The translations under genes and the position numbers were made by a program. From PALSA-278 sp963760285 (GTDB lineage: Bacteria; Acidobacteriota; Terriglobia; Acidiferrales; UBA7541): 64,000 bases of DNA. Positions 26,900 through 35,848 of the stretch are shown piece by piece. The first letter of the stretch is position 1; every line of letters begins with the position of its first letter. Below the pieces are notes generated by a model, which was given only the letters and a program-made list of their open reading frames with translations, made no database searches and was not told where the DNA came from. Location of the stretch: NCBI GenBank assembly GCA_963760285.1, contig CAVXCI010000001.1, forward strand, positions 1,922,001 to 1,986,000, written 5' to 3'.

Positions 26900-27514
26900 T
26901 TACAAGCCGGCCAACAGGTGGCCTAGTTTATCGCGTTTGGTGCGCAGATAGGCGCGGGAAATGCGGCTGGCCCGTGGCTGACAGGGCACCCGTTGAACGA
27001 CGCGGACGCCGCCTTCCTGAAGCTGTTTCACCTTGTCGGGATTATTAGAGAGCAGCCGGACAGCGCGGACGCCCAGATGTTTGAGCACCGCCGCGGAGAA
27101 ATGATAATCGCGGGAATCAGCCTCAAAACCAAGTTGCCGGTTGGCCTCCACGGTGTCCATTCCCGCGTCCTGCAATTGGTAGGCGCGGAGCTTATTCATT
27201 AACCCGATGCCGCGCCCCTCCTGCGGGAGATAGAGCAAAATCCCGCGGCGCGCGCGGGCAATCCGGCGGAGAGAATACTCCAGCTGTGCCCGGCAGTCGC
27301 AGCGCTGGGATGCCAGGACGTCGCCGGTGAGGCACTGGGAATGGATACGCACCAGCGGAGCCGGTCCGCCCGCGAGGGAGCCATGCACCAGTACAAGGGC
27401 CTCTTCCTGCGGGCCATGTCCCCGCACGCCGAGAACCTGGAACCTTCCGAAGCGGGAGGGAAGTTCCGCCCGCGCCACAACTCGCGGCAAAATGTGTTTT
27501 TTCCGTTTCTTCAT
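26900..27514 (-). CDS. ribA: GTP cyclohydrolase II (riboflavin biosynthesis)
   Basis: A 204-residue cytosolic zinc enzyme that opens GTP in the first step of riboflavin synthesis. Zinc-binding cysteines lie in CLTGDVLASQRCDC. The catalytic segment reads LPQEGRGIGL, and the C-terminal LLSNNPDKVKQLQ completes the nucleotide site. It is a stand-alone cyclohydrolase without the DHBP synthase domain. It is divergent from the histidine kinase gene, with 57 bases between the starts. Confidence 0.95.
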   Translation of the reverse strand: MKKRKKHILPRVVARAELPSRFGRFQVLGVRGHGPQEEALVLVHGSLAGGPAPLVRIHSQCLTGDVLASQRCDCRAQLEYSLRRIARARRGILLYLPQEGRGIGLMNKLRAYQLQDAGMDTVEANRQLGFEADSRDYHFSAAVLKHLGVRAVRLLSNNPDKVKQLQEGGVRVVQRVPCQPRASRISRAYLRTKRDKLGHLLAGL

Positions 27515-27525
27515 GGGGACGGGCC

Positions 27526-27531
27526 ATTATA
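27526..27531 (-). promoter_or_regulatory. -10 box (TATAAT) of ribA
   Basis: A perfect minus-strand TATAAT ends 11 bases before the ribA ATG, implying a leader of only about 4-5 bases. No good -35 is visible. Confidence 0.4.
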
Positions 27532-27571
27532 GCAGCGGGCGCGTCGGACTGCTTTACACAGCTGGGCTGCA

Positions 27572-28912
27572 TTGGCTACTGTAGCCGTGCGTGGTTCGGC
27601 ACTCGTGATACCTCTTTCATCCAAGGATATTTTCTTTACCCTGCTGCTGAAGGTGGGTTGGGCAGCATCGCTGGCCGCGTTGCTGGCGCGTTCGGCCACG
27701 TTCCGCCGTCTCCTTTTCACGGAGCAGCGCGATTCCGACCAAAAGGTGCAACTCCTGCTTTTTCTTACGCCACCGTTGGCGCTGGGAATTCTAATGCGAC
27801 TGGCGGGATATCAATTCGCCGACCTGATGCTGGAAGGGGCCATGGTGATGGGGCTGCTCGGCGGTCGCATGGTGGGATTGCTGGGGGGATCGCTGATCAG
27901 CCTGCCGGCGTTTATCCACCACGAATGGCTGTCCTCCCCGCTGGCGGCGCTGGTGGGATTGCTGGCCGGAGTTATCCGGGAAGCGATTCCCAACAAGGAA
28001 GACATCTGGCACTTCGGGCCATTTCTCTTTCTGAGCATCCCTTCTTCCATCGTGCGGCTGATCCGCAACCGTCAATTCAACTGGGCCATGTTGCCGCTGG
28101 GAGCGTGCGCATTTTTCGTGCTGGGGCGCGAGACTCTGGCGCATTTTGTTCCCGCGCGCTGGTTATTCACCGTTCCATATACCAATGACTGGCTGCTTCT
28201 CCTGGTGCTGCTGGCGAGTTTGATGGCCGTGGCCGTGCCCATCAAAATCTGGAACAGTACAAGGGTTGAAATGAATTTGGAGCAGAACCAGCAACTCTTG
28301 CTCAAGGCGCGCATCGAGGCGCTTTCCAGCCAGATCAATCCGCATTTTCTGTTCAATACTCTAAATACCGTTTCTTCGTTGATCCGCTACGATCCCGACC
28401 TGGCGCGGGTGGTGGTCATCAAACTATCCAACATTCTGCGCCGGTTGCTGCGAACCCACGAAACTTTCGTCCCCCTGCGCGATGAACTTACGTTCATGGA
28501 CGATTACCTGGACATCGAAGTGGCGCGATTCGGGCCAGACAAGCTGCAAATCTTCAAGGAAATCGATGACGACACGCTGGACGCTTTCGTCCCCAGCATG
28601 ATGCTGCAGCCGATTGTGGAGAACGCGCTGAAGCACGGCCTGTCGCCGCGATTGGAGGGAGGCCGGATTATTCTTCGCGCGCGCCGCGCCGACGGCCAAC
28701 TGAAAATTGACGTGGAAGACAACGGAGCGGGAATTCCAAAGGAGAGACTGGCGCAGGTCTATGCCGAGGGCATTGGAGTCAGTAATGTCCACGAACGGCT
28801 GCGCCTGCTTTATGGCGATCAGTTTCGCATGGATATTCTCAGCCGCGAGGGCGAAGGGACGCGCGTGCATATTGAGGTGCCGGAACTGGTAACCGCCAGC
28901 GGGGAAGCCTGA
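27572..28912 (+). CDS. LytS/YehU-type membrane sensor histidine kinase
   Basis: A protein of about 446 residues. The N-terminal half has around six hydrophobic helices (residues 20-225) like the 5TM sensor modules of LytS-type kinases. The His_kinase domain follows, with phospho-acceptor His258 in SQINPHFLFNTLN. The ATPase domain has N-box QPIVENALKHGL and G-box DNGAGIP. Its partner would normally be a LytTR regulator, but none is adjacent. The start is uncertain: a TTG at 27572 or GTG codons at 27587 or 27605. Confidence 0.9.
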   Translation: MATVAVRGSALVIPLSSKDIFFTLLLKVGWAASLAALLARSATFRRLLFTEQRDSDQKVQLLLFLTPPLALGILMRLAGYQFADLMLEGAMVMGLLGGRMVGLLGGSLISLPAFIHHEWLSSPLAALVGLLAGVIREAIPNKEDIWHFGPFLFLSIPSSIVRLIRNRQFNWAMLPLGACAFFVLGRETLAHFVPARWLFTVPYTNDWLLLLVLLASLMAVAVPIKIWNSTRVEMNLEQNQQLLLKARIEALSSQINPHFLFNTLNTVSSLIRYDPDLARVVVIKLSNILRRLLRTHETFVPLRDELTFMDDYLDIEVARFGPDKLQIFKEIDDDTLDAFVPSMMLQPIVENALKHGLSPRLEGGRIILRARRADGQLKIDVEDNGAGIPKERLAQVYAEGIGVSNVHERLRLLYGDQFRMDILSREGEGTRVHIEVPELVTASGEA

Positions 28913-28935
28913 GCCTGGGCTGGCTCTTGTGGCGA

Positions 28936-30063
28936 TCAGGCGGACTGTTCCAGAACGCGGCGGTAGAAATTCTCGTAAAGCGGAATGATGTCGTTGGAGC
29001 AGAATTTCTTCTTGGCATTGATGCGCGCGCGCTGGCCCATTTCGCGCCCGCGGTTGGCTCGCGTGAGGATGTTCAGGGCATGCCGCGCCGCGGATTCCAC
29101 ATCGCGAGGCGGGACAAGGTAGCCGTCCTCGCCGCTTGTGACCACCTCCGGCAACCCACCTACCTTCGAGGCAATCACCGGGACTTCACACGCCATGGCC
29201 TCCAGCGCGGCAAGTCCGAACGATTCTTCATCTGACGGCAGGAGAAAGAGATCGGCGGCCGCGAGCTTTTCCTGCACCTGGGTCTGCTTGCCGAGGAAGT
29301 AGACGTGCTCCTGCACGCCCTTCTTCCGTGCCGTCCATTCCGCGGCGCCGCGCTCCGGCCCGTCGCCGATCAGAACCAGCTTCGCGGGCAGCTTCTCACG
29401 CACCAGGGAGAAAATCTCCACCACATCCGTGACACGCTTTACCGGCCGGAAATTGGAGAGATGCATCAGTATGAGTTCACCGTCAGGAGCCCATAGTTTG
29501 CGGAGACAAGTGTTGTCACCGCGCACATAAAGATCGCAGTTCACAAAATTGGGGATTACTTCAATGGGATTGCGGACGTCAAATTCGTCGATGGTTCGCT
29601 GGCGGAGGTATTGCGAGATGGCCGTGACGCCGTCACTCTGCTCGATGGAAAAACGCGTAATGGGAAGATAGCTGCGGTCGCTGCCCACCAGCGTGATATC
29701 CGTGCCGTGCAGCGTGGTGATGAACGGGAGGCGCCGGGGAGCCGTCATGGAGCGCGCCAGCAATGCGCTGACGGAGTGCGGAATGGCGTAATGAACATGC
29801 AGCAGATCGAGTCCTACTTCCTCCGCCACCTCCGCCATCTTCGTGGCCAGGGCAAGAGTGTAAGGCGGATGGTCGAAGAGCGGATACGTGGTCACCTCTA
29901 CTTCGTGGAAATGCAGGCGGTCGCTGGTTGCGTTGAGGCGGATGGGCATGGCGTAGCTAATGAAGTGAACATCATGGCCGCGGGCCCCCAGTTCGATCCC
30001 CAGCTCCGTGGCGACCACGCCGGAGCCACCGTATGTTGGATAACAAGTGATGCCGATTTTCAT
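28936..30063 (-). CDS. bshA: N-acetyl-alpha-D-glucosaminyl L-malate synthase (bacillithiol biosynthesis)
   Basis: A 375-residue GT4-family glycosyltransferase that joins UDP-GlcNAc and L-malate in the first step of bacillithiol synthesis. The N-terminus MKIGITCYPTYGGSGVVATELG and the segment HVHYAIPHSVSA are hallmarks of BshA. The nucleotide-sugar site (LPSDEESFGLAALEAMA, GGLPEVV) is intact. GGAG lies seven bases before the ATG. bshB and bshC are not in this window. Confidence 0.95.
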   Translation of the reverse strand: MKIGITCYPTYGGSGVVATELGIELGARGHDVHFISYAMPIRLNATSDRLHFHEVEVTTYPLFDHPPYTLALATKMAEVAEEVGLDLLHVHYAIPHSVSALLARSMTAPRRLPFITTLHGTDITLVGSDRSYLPITRFSIEQSDGVTAISQYLRQRTIDEFDVRNPIEVIPNFVNCDLYVRGDNTCLRKLWAPDGELILMHLSNFRPVKRVTDVVEIFSLVREKLPAKLVLIGDGPERGAAEWTARKKGVQEHVYFLGKQTQVQEKLAAADLFLLPSDEESFGLAALEAMACEVPVIASKVGGLPEVVTSGEDGYLVPPRDVESAARHALNILTRANRGREMGQRARINAKKKFCSNDIIPLYENFYRRVLEQSA

Positions 30064-30117
30064 GCCATCTCCATCCCGCTCGCCCGTCGCAGGATTGCGC
30101 CGCTTGCCATGCGCCCC

Positions 30118-30136
30118 CGCGAATGCTAGATTCGCG
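30118..30136. promoter_or_regulatory. 19-base palindrome upstream of bshA
   Basis: CGCGAAT-GCTAG-ATTCGCG has perfect 7-bp arms and lies 55 bases before the bshA start. It also lies about 170 bases before the divergent SDR gene. It could be an operator shared by both. Confidence 0.35.
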
Positions 30137-30302
30137 CACCTGACGGTGCAATTGCGAGAACTGTCTTTTCGCAGGAAGCATGCGCCGGGTGCAGTCTCAT
30201 TGGACGTACCAAGAGCTCCGGAGGTTCATAATTCGCTTTCCGGCGAAGGGGAGTGATGCCGCTCCAAACCGTAGAGACGCCCTTTCGAAAAGGATCATTG
30301 CC

Positions 30303-31064
30303 ATGCCACGGCTTGCAGGTAAGACGGCTTTAATCACCGGAGGCGGAACAGGCATTGGCCGCGCCTGCGCGGAACTCTTTGCATTGGAGGGAGCGTCGGT
30401 TGCCATCGCGGGAAGGCGCTCCGCGCCACTCGAAGCCGTTGCCGCGGAAATTCGCGGGCAGGGTGGGAAATGCATCAGCGTGACCTGCGATGTGACCGAC
30501 GGCGCTCAGGCGGAACACGCAGTTCGCGCCACAGCGCAGGCGCTGGGCGGTTTGCACGTGCTGGTGAACAACGCTGGAGCCACATTCGTGGGGACCGTAG
30601 AACAGACTTCCGAAGAGGAGTGGCGCCGTTTGCTGGACGTAATCCTGACGGGAACATTTCTTGTTTCGCGCGCAGCGCTGCCTGAAATGCGGCGTTCCGG
30701 CGGCGCCATTATCAATATCGGCTCGGTGTATGGTCTCGTGGCGCGAACTTCGCGGGCGGCCTATGTGGCGGCCAAGGGCGGGGTCACACAGTTGACGCGG
30801 GCCATGGCCCTGGACCATGCAGCGGAAGGGATTCGTGTGAACTGCGTCTGCCCTGCAATTATCCAAACTGAAATGCTTGAAACCGTTTTTGCCCAGGCGC
30901 CGAACCGCGAGGAAGCCATCCGGCAGCGTGTGGCGGATATCCCGCTGGGACGAATGGGAAAGCCCGTGGATGTAGCGCAACTGGCGCTGTTCCTGGCGTC
31001 AGATGAATCCTCCTGGCTCACGGGCGCGGCGATCCCGCTCGATGGCGGGTTCTCCGCCCGTTAA
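30303..31064 (+). CDS. SDR-family NAD(P)-dependent oxidoreductase
   Basis: A 253-residue classical short-chain dehydrogenase. The cofactor site is TGGGTGIG, with NNAG at the fourth strand. The catalytic Ser is in GSVYGL and the YxxxK motif is YVAAK. The C-terminal GRMGKPVDVAQLALFLASDES and GAAIPLDGG are typical of the FabG-like group. Substrate unknown. AAGGA precedes the ATG at 30303; the frame is open further upstream without a good start. Confidence 0.9.
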   Translation: MPRLAGKTALITGGGTGIGRACAELFALEGASVAIAGRRSAPLEAVAAEIRGQGGKCISVTCDVTDGAQAEHAVRATAQALGGLHVLVNNAGATFVGTVEQTSEEEWRRLLDVILTGTFLVSRAALPEMRRSGGAIINIGSVYGLVARTSRAAYVAAKGGVTQLTRAMALDHAAEGIRVNCVCPAIIQTEMLETVFAQAPNREEAIRQRVADIPLGRMGKPVDVAQLALFLASDESSWLTGAAIPLDGGFSAR

Positions 31065-31236
31065 ATCAGGATTCTTTGTATTATTGGAACGGATGCCCAT
31101 TCGAGATCGAACGGGACGAGGGAAAATCAAGACCGAGCCGCGGGCCATCCGCACTGACGCGCAAAGATGTGTTTTTTCAAACCGCAACTTACTAACGAAC
31201 CGGCCGAGAATCGCGCAACAGCGCCGCCATCGCCAT

Positions 31237-31593
31237 CTAATTATTGGTTGTCCCGCCCTGAGCAGCCTCTTCGCCATCCTTATAGATGTAGCGGATGCAT
31301 TGCTTGTAGACCAATAGGTTGGGGCTGCCAAACCGCGTCAATTTGATGCAATCGCGGTCGTACCATTCCACAACGCCGCGCAGGACTTCGCCGTCGTTCA
31401 GCACCACCGCTACCGGCGCGCGCGACTGCATTTGCTTTACGTAATAGAAGCTTTCGGCGAACGTCTGTTCAGGCGGGATAGGTTTCTTCCGCGGAGACAA
31501 ATTGCCCGGCGGCTGGCCCATGGGAGGGCGATTCCCGTAGGGCTCCTTCGCGGCGGCTTCTGTGAGAGTGGGACGAAATAGCTTTCGATTCAC
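31237..31593 (-). CDS. Hfq-like LSm-domain protein with N-terminal extension
   Basis: A 118-residue protein. Residues 1-42 are Pro/Arg-rich and probably disordered. Residues 43-105 form an LSm domain: QTFAESFYYVKQMQ, VVLNDGEVLRGVVEWYDRDCIKL and the Sm2 segment LVYKQCIRYI. Classical Hfq has YKHAISTI there; here the conserved His is Gln98 while Lys97 is kept. It is probably an RNA chaperone acting with small RNAs, but RNA specificity may differ. The GTG start at 31593 has an AGAGGAG site. It lies downstream of holB on the same strand. Confidence 0.85.
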   Translation of the reverse strand: MNRKLFRPTLTEAAAKEPYGNRPPMGQPPGNLSPRKKPIPPEQTFAESFYYVKQMQSRAPVAVVLNDGEVLRGVVEWYDRDCIKLTRFGSPNLLVYKQCIRYIYKDGEEAAQGGTTNN

Positions 31594-31667
31594 GACACAA
31601 CTCCTCTTGGAAATTGAGACCGTTCGAGGCTGCATGCAGGGAGTCCGATAAAACGCGCCCCCCCGCG

Positions 31668-32789
31668 CTAAGACTGAGCTTGACTGCCGTCCGACCGTGC
31701 CAGCATGACGGCCCAAGAATCCAACCCCAGTTGCCGCCCGACGTTTCTTCGCAGCCGGCCTTCCAACCGATCCAAACTCTCGGTCGCCCGCGAAACCCAT
31801 TCCCCGTCTATGAATTTGCCAAGAATTTCCAGTTCCTGCCGCATGTCTGGGTTTCGCAGTAGGCTGCCCTTGGGAGCCAATGCAATTGCGAGCAGGTCTG
31901 TCAGCAGACTATAGAACACTTCGAGACGTTTTTCAAAGGCAACCTGATCGTTCTTCGCCATGGCTGCCGTGGATGAAAAAAGGCTGGCGAAGTTCCTTCC
32001 CTGCGCCGCCTGCCGCAGAAGAGCCAGCCCCTCCGCGCGAATATTCCGCGATTCCACTAAATCAAGGGTCATGGCCACGCCGGGAGAGCCCTGGGAAAGC
32101 TGCGCGGCCAGTTTTCGTTCCGCGGGTTTCCATTCGCCGCGGTCCTTCAACAGCTTTTCCACGTCTTCGACGGGCACGGGCGCAAAATGAAAGGAGATGC
32201 AACGCGACCGGATGGTAGGCAGCAGGTAATCCGGGCGCGATGCCAGCAGAATCAGCGTGGTGGTTGCGGAGGCTTCTTCCAAAGTCTTGAGGAGGAGGTC
32301 TGCTTCAGACCACCGGATGGTGTCCGCGCCATCCAGAATGAAAACCCGCCGCCTGGCGTGGGGCATAAATCCGGCGGCGCGCTGCACGGCGCGCAACTGG
32401 GCCGCGCGAATCAATGGCCGCGCCACGGGAGTCTTCAGCCGCACGGGATCCGGAACAATAACCCAGACGTCCGGGTGCGTTTCCAGGAGCAGTGGCGTGC
32501 GCTCCACCGCGGCGGCGTCCGCACTCTCGCCCCGCTCCGTCAGGCCCTGCTCCACCAGCTTTTGAATATCGGCGACCGCGGCGATGCGCTGGCAGGTGGC
32601 GCACTGGCCGCAGAAATCGTCCGGAAGAGTTTCGCAGTTCGCCGCCTGCGCGAACATACGCGCCAGCGTGAATTTGCCCACCCCGAGCGGCCCGGTGAAG
32701 AGCAGCGCTCCGGGGACGCGTTTTTCACGCAGCATGCTGCGCAGCGCGATTACGATGTGGCCGTTGCCGAGAAATTCCTGGAAACCCAT
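31668..32789 (-). CDS. holB: DNA polymerase III delta' subunit
   Basis: A 373-residue clamp-loader subunit (AAA+). Walker A is TGPLGVGKFT, and a zinc module carries four Cys (CETLPDDFCGQCATC). The sensor segment reads RRVFILDGADTIRWSEADLLLKTLEE and the SRC motif is in TIRSRCISF. As in other delta' proteins, ATP turnover is probably not its role. It starts 17 bases after tmk, the usual bacterial tmk-holB arrangement. Confidence 0.93.
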   Translation of the reverse strand: MGFQEFLGNGHIVIALRSMLREKRVPGALLFTGPLGVGKFTLARMFAQAANCETLPDDFCGQCATCQRIAAVADIQKLVEQGLTERGESADAAAVERTPLLLETHPDVWVIVPDPVRLKTPVARPLIRAAQLRAVQRAAGFMPHARRRVFILDGADTIRWSEADLLLKTLEEASATTTLILLASRPDYLLPTIRSRCISFHFAPVPVEDVEKLLKDRGEWKPAERKLAAQLSQGSPGVAMTLDLVESRNIRAEGLALLRQAAQGRNFASLFSSTAAMAKNDQVAFEKRLEVFYSLLTDLLAIALAPKGSLLRNPDMRQELEILGKFIDGEWVSRATESLDRLEGRLRRNVGRQLGLDSWAVMLARSDGSQAQS

Positions 32790-32806
32790 GGTTATCGCCG
32801 CCTGGA

Positions 32807-33511
32807 TTACCGGCGCCCCTCGCCAATCTCCCCAAAGATACGCGAATCCACGGCGGCGAGGACGTCCTGGTGGATGCTTTCGGCGCCGCGCGATGCATCT
32901 CTGGGTCCTTCGCTTTCCACCACCACCCAGTTGGGCTGCTCCGCCAAGTGGTCGTAAACCTCCGCTGCCAGGACCAAATGGGACAAGTCGCCTTCATGCA
33001 AATCCCTTTGCATGGATGTATAGCTCCGCGCGCCTTTATTACCGACGCGACGCTGGCCTTCACTGGCGGCGAGGCGCAAGAAAATCACCAGGTCCTCTTC
33101 CGGCAACGCGTATATTTCGTATTCCAGTTTTCGCAGCCAGGAAATGAACTCCGGCCGCTTCTCCGGTGGCACGCGCGCGCCTTGATGTGCAAGATTCGAT
33201 GCCACGTAGCGGTCAGCGAGAACAATTCTTCCTTCGAAGAGGGCGTCCTCCAGGATGCGCCGGGCTTCCAGACGGTCGCCGGCGAAGAGCAATGCGGAGA
33301 AATGCGGGTCCACCGCGGAGAGCGGTCCAAATTCGCCGTTCAAATAACGCGCCACCATTTCACCGAAAAAGCCGTCGTATCGCGGGAAGCCCAGTTCCAG
33401 GCAGGGGATACCCCGCTGTACCAGGGCACGGAGCAGCATCTGCAACTGGGTGCGCTTGCCGGAGCCGTCAATCCCTTCCAGCACGATCAGTTTGCCGCGA
33501 GTGGTCACCAT
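32807..33511 (-). CDS. tmk: thymidylate kinase
   Basis: A 234-residue cytosolic kinase that converts dTMP to dTDP. The P-loop is EGIDGSGKRTQ, the substrate-binding segment is DRYVASNLAHQG, and a lid-like region follows (RLAASEGQRRVGNKG). A slightly long C-terminal tail is present. It is divergent from yggS and followed directly by holB. Confidence 0.92.
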   Translation of the reverse strand: MVTTRGKLIVLEGIDGSGKRTQLQMLLRALVQRGIPCLELGFPRYDGFFGEMVARYLNGEFGPLSAVDPHFSALLFAGDRLEARRILEDALFEGRIVLADRYVASNLAHQGARVPPEKRPEFISWLRKLEYEIYALPEEDLVIFLRLAASEGQRRVGNKGARSYTSMQRDLHEGDLSHLVLAAEVYDHLAEQPNWVVVESEGPRDASRGAESIHQDVLAAVDSRIFGEIGEGRR

Positions 33512-33607
33512 GAATCCGGCCAGTCTAGCATAGGCCGCAAATTACAGAAGCTAGCGACCATGTCGCCACGCCCATTGCGCGAGACGCCGCGTGTTAGAAT
33601 CCCGCTG

Positions 33608-34345
33608 ATGCCAGCCATGGAGAACTCAATTTCCAAAAATGTGCAAGCGATCAGCGAACGAATTGAGCAAGCCGCGGCGCGCTCCGGGCGGCTAGCCGCG
33701 GATGTAACTCTCATCGCCGTCTCCAAAACAGTTCCCGCCGAGGATATGCGCATCGCATGGGCGGCAGGTTTACGGCACTTCGGCGAGAACCGCGTACAAG
33801 AGCGGGAGTCCAAGCGTGCCGCTCTGGCGGATTTGGACTGCGTGTGGCATCTCATCGGCAAGCTACAGAGCAACAAAGTTCGCCGCGCCGTGCGGCTGTT
33901 CCAGCGCATAGATTCCGTGGACAGTCTGGCGATGGCTGAGCGCGTGGACAAAATGATGCGCGAACTGGCCAGCGAGGAAATGGCCAATTCAGAAGCGGGT
34001 AAGCGGCAAATGCCGGTGTTGCTGGAAGCGCTGCTGGGCGAGGAAGAATCTAAGAGCGGCCTGCGGGAAGAACAACTGCGATCCGTGGCGGAGACGGCGC
34101 GATTGTTGCCGCACATTGAATTGCGGGGATTGATGGGCATTCCTCCGTTCCAGGAGGATCCCGAGCAGGTGAGGCCATACTTCCGGCGGCTGGCGCGGCT
34201 GCGCGACACACTTGCCAGCGAACTGGGGGTGGCGCTCCCAACGCTCTCCATGGGAATGTCGCACGATTTTGAAGTGGCCATCGAGGAAGGCGCCACGGAA
34301 GTGCGTGTGGGGACGGCGATATTCGGCGCGCGTGTGAAACCTTGA
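33608..34345 (+). CDS. yggS: YggS/YBL036C-family PLP-binding homeostasis protein
   Basis: A protein of about 245 residues with an alanine-racemase-like N-terminal fold, without enzymatic activity in known members. PLP Lys lies in TLIAVSKTVPAE. Other conserved blocks are HFGENRVQE, WHLIGKLQSNK, LRGLMGIPPF, LSMGMSHDFEVAIEEGATEVRVGTAIFG. An in-frame ATG at 33617 is an equal start candidate; sequence upstream overlaps tmk on the other strand and is not coding. The stop overlaps the next gene by four bases. Confidence 0.92.
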   Translation: MPAMENSISKNVQAISERIEQAAARSGRLAADVTLIAVSKTVPAEDMRIAWAAGLRHFGENRVQERESKRAALADLDCVWHLIGKLQSNKVRRAVRLFQRIDSVDSLAMAERVDKMMRELASEEMANSEAGKRQMPVLLEALLGEEESKSGLREEQLRSVAETARLLPHIELRGLMGIPPFQEDPEQVRPYFRRLARLRDTLASELGVALPTLSMGMSHDFEVAIEEGATEVRVGTAIFGARVKP

Positions 34346-34674
34346 TCCGCGTTACGGAAAAAGACGACCGCGTGATTTTTGAAGTGCGCCTGCAACCACG
34401 GTCAAGCCGCGAGGGCATTGATGGCGAGCGGGAGGGCGCGCTGCGTGTGCGCGTGTCCGCGCCACCGGTTGACGGGCGCGCCAACGAAGCGCTGGTCCGC
34501 TTGCTGGCTGCACGATTGAAGCGCCCGCTGGCGGCTGTTAGAATCGTCGCCGGCGCGCGGGGACGAATGAAACGCGTGGAAGTGCGGGGCGCGTCAGCAT
34601 CACAAGTTACCGCTTTGGCGGAAGACGCGGGTATATGTTCGGGGAACCGGCGCTTGGAGGAAAGAAATGCCTGA
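34342..34674 (+). CDS. yggU: YggU/DUF167 family protein
   Basis: A 110-residue small protein of the DUF167 family: RLQPRSSREGIDGEREGALRVRVSAPPVDGRANEALVRLLA is the conserved core. The role is unknown; relatives often neighbour yggS. The TTG start overlaps the yggS stop (TTGA), showing translational coupling. Its end overlaps the next gene by eight bases. Confidence 0.88.
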   Translation: MIRVTEKDDRVIFEVRLQPRSSREGIDGEREGALRVRVSAPPVDGRANEALVRLLAARLKRPLAAVRIVAGARGRMKRVEVRGASASQVTALAEDAGICSGNRRLEERNA

Positions 34675-35842
34675 CATCGCGGCAATACAATCCGAATTGA
34701 GAGCCAGAAAATTGGATGGTTGGTTTTTTTGCGACATCCTCCATCGGGATCCCATTGCGTACAGTGTCCTGGGACTGGGGCATGTCCTGGCCAAGCGCCG
34801 TTGGTTCTACCTGATTCCCGCGCGCGGCGTGCCAGCGAAGCTGGTTCACCGCATTGAAGAGGGCACTCTCGATTCGCTGCCGGGATCGAAGGCGGTATAC
34901 GTTTCGCACGAGGAATTGATGGGAGGTCTGGCGCGGTTGCTGAAACGCATGCACCGGGTGGCGATGCAGTATTCGCCAAAAAACAATATCCCCTATGTGG
35001 CGACTGTGGATGCCGGCACCGTGGAACTGGTGCGAAGTTTCGGATGCAAGGTTGTCACCTCGGCCGATCTGGTGCAGCAATTCGAAGCCAGCTGGTCGGC
35101 GGAACAGCTTAAATCGCATTATGAAGCGGGCAAGCTGGTGGACCGGGTTACGCGCGATGCGTTTCGCCGGGCTGCGTCGTTCGTTCGGGAGCGCAAGGCG
35201 CTGAACGAATACGACCTGCAACAATGGATGGCCGCACAGTTTCGCCTGCACGGCCTGGTTTCGGATAGTCCTCCCATCGTGGCCGTGGGTCCGAGCAGCG
35301 GCAACCCGCACTATGAGCCCGGCCCTCGCGACAGCAGAGCGATTCGCGCCGGAAACGTTTTGTTGCTTGATGTTTGGGCGAAGCTGGACAAGCCTCACAG
35401 CGTTTTTTATGACATTACCTGGACCGGCTATCTGGGCAGCCGCATCCCACCCAAAGTGGAAAAGATTTTCAATACAGTTCGGCAGGCGCGCAATGCCGCC
35501 GTGGAATTTGCCAGCCGCTCCGTGGCCGCGGGAAGAACGATTCAGGGCTGGCAGGTGGATCGCGCGGCACGCGAGGTGATTTCCAAAGCGGGGTTCGGAA
35601 AATATTTTACCCACCGCACGGGCCACAACATCGGCCAGGAAGTTCACGGGACGGGCGCCAACATGGACAGCATCGAAATGCGTGACGACCGCACCGTCGT
35701 GCCGCGCACCTGTTTTTCCGTGGAGCCCGGAATTTATCTGGCCGACTTTGGAATTCGCAACGAAGTGGATGTCTATGTCAGCGAGAAAGAAGCAAAGGTA
35801 ACAGGCGCAACGCAGGATGAAATGCCCGCGCTGCTGGCCTGA
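34667..35842 (+). CDS. M24 family Xaa-Pro aminopeptidase-like metallopeptidase
   Basis: A 391-residue cytosolic peptidase of the pita-bread fold. The N-terminal creatinase-type domain covers residues 1-140. The dimetal site is present in the C-terminal domain: Asp in LLLDVWA, Asp in FYDITWTG, His in RTGHNIGQ, Glu in FSVEPGIY and Glu in NEVDVYV. It therefore looks active, probably cutting Xaa-Pro bonds. It is translationally coupled to yggU, with GGAGG before the ATG. Confidence 0.9.
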   Translation: MPDIAAIQSELRARKLDGWFFCDILHRDPIAYSVLGLGHVLAKRRWFYLIPARGVPAKLVHRIEEGTLDSLPGSKAVYVSHEELMGGLARLLKRMHRVAMQYSPKNNIPYVATVDAGTVELVRSFGCKVVTSADLVQQFEASWSAEQLKSHYEAGKLVDRVTRDAFRRAASFVRERKALNEYDLQQWMAAQFRLHGLVSDSPPIVAVGPSSGNPHYEPGPRDSRAIRAGNVLLLDVWAKLDKPHSVFYDITWTGYLGSRIPPKVEKIFNTVRQARNAAVEFASRSVAAGRTIQGWQVDRAAREVISKAGFGKYFTHRTGHNIGQEVHGTGANMDSIEMRDDRTVVPRTCFSVEPGIYLADFGIRNEVDVYVSEKEAKVTGATQDEMPALLA

Positions 35843-35848
35843 CCTGCC

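Noticed and set aside
32870..33607. Long plus-strand extension of yggS
   Set aside because: It lies opposite tmk and has no resemblance to YggS; the conserved protein begins near 33608.
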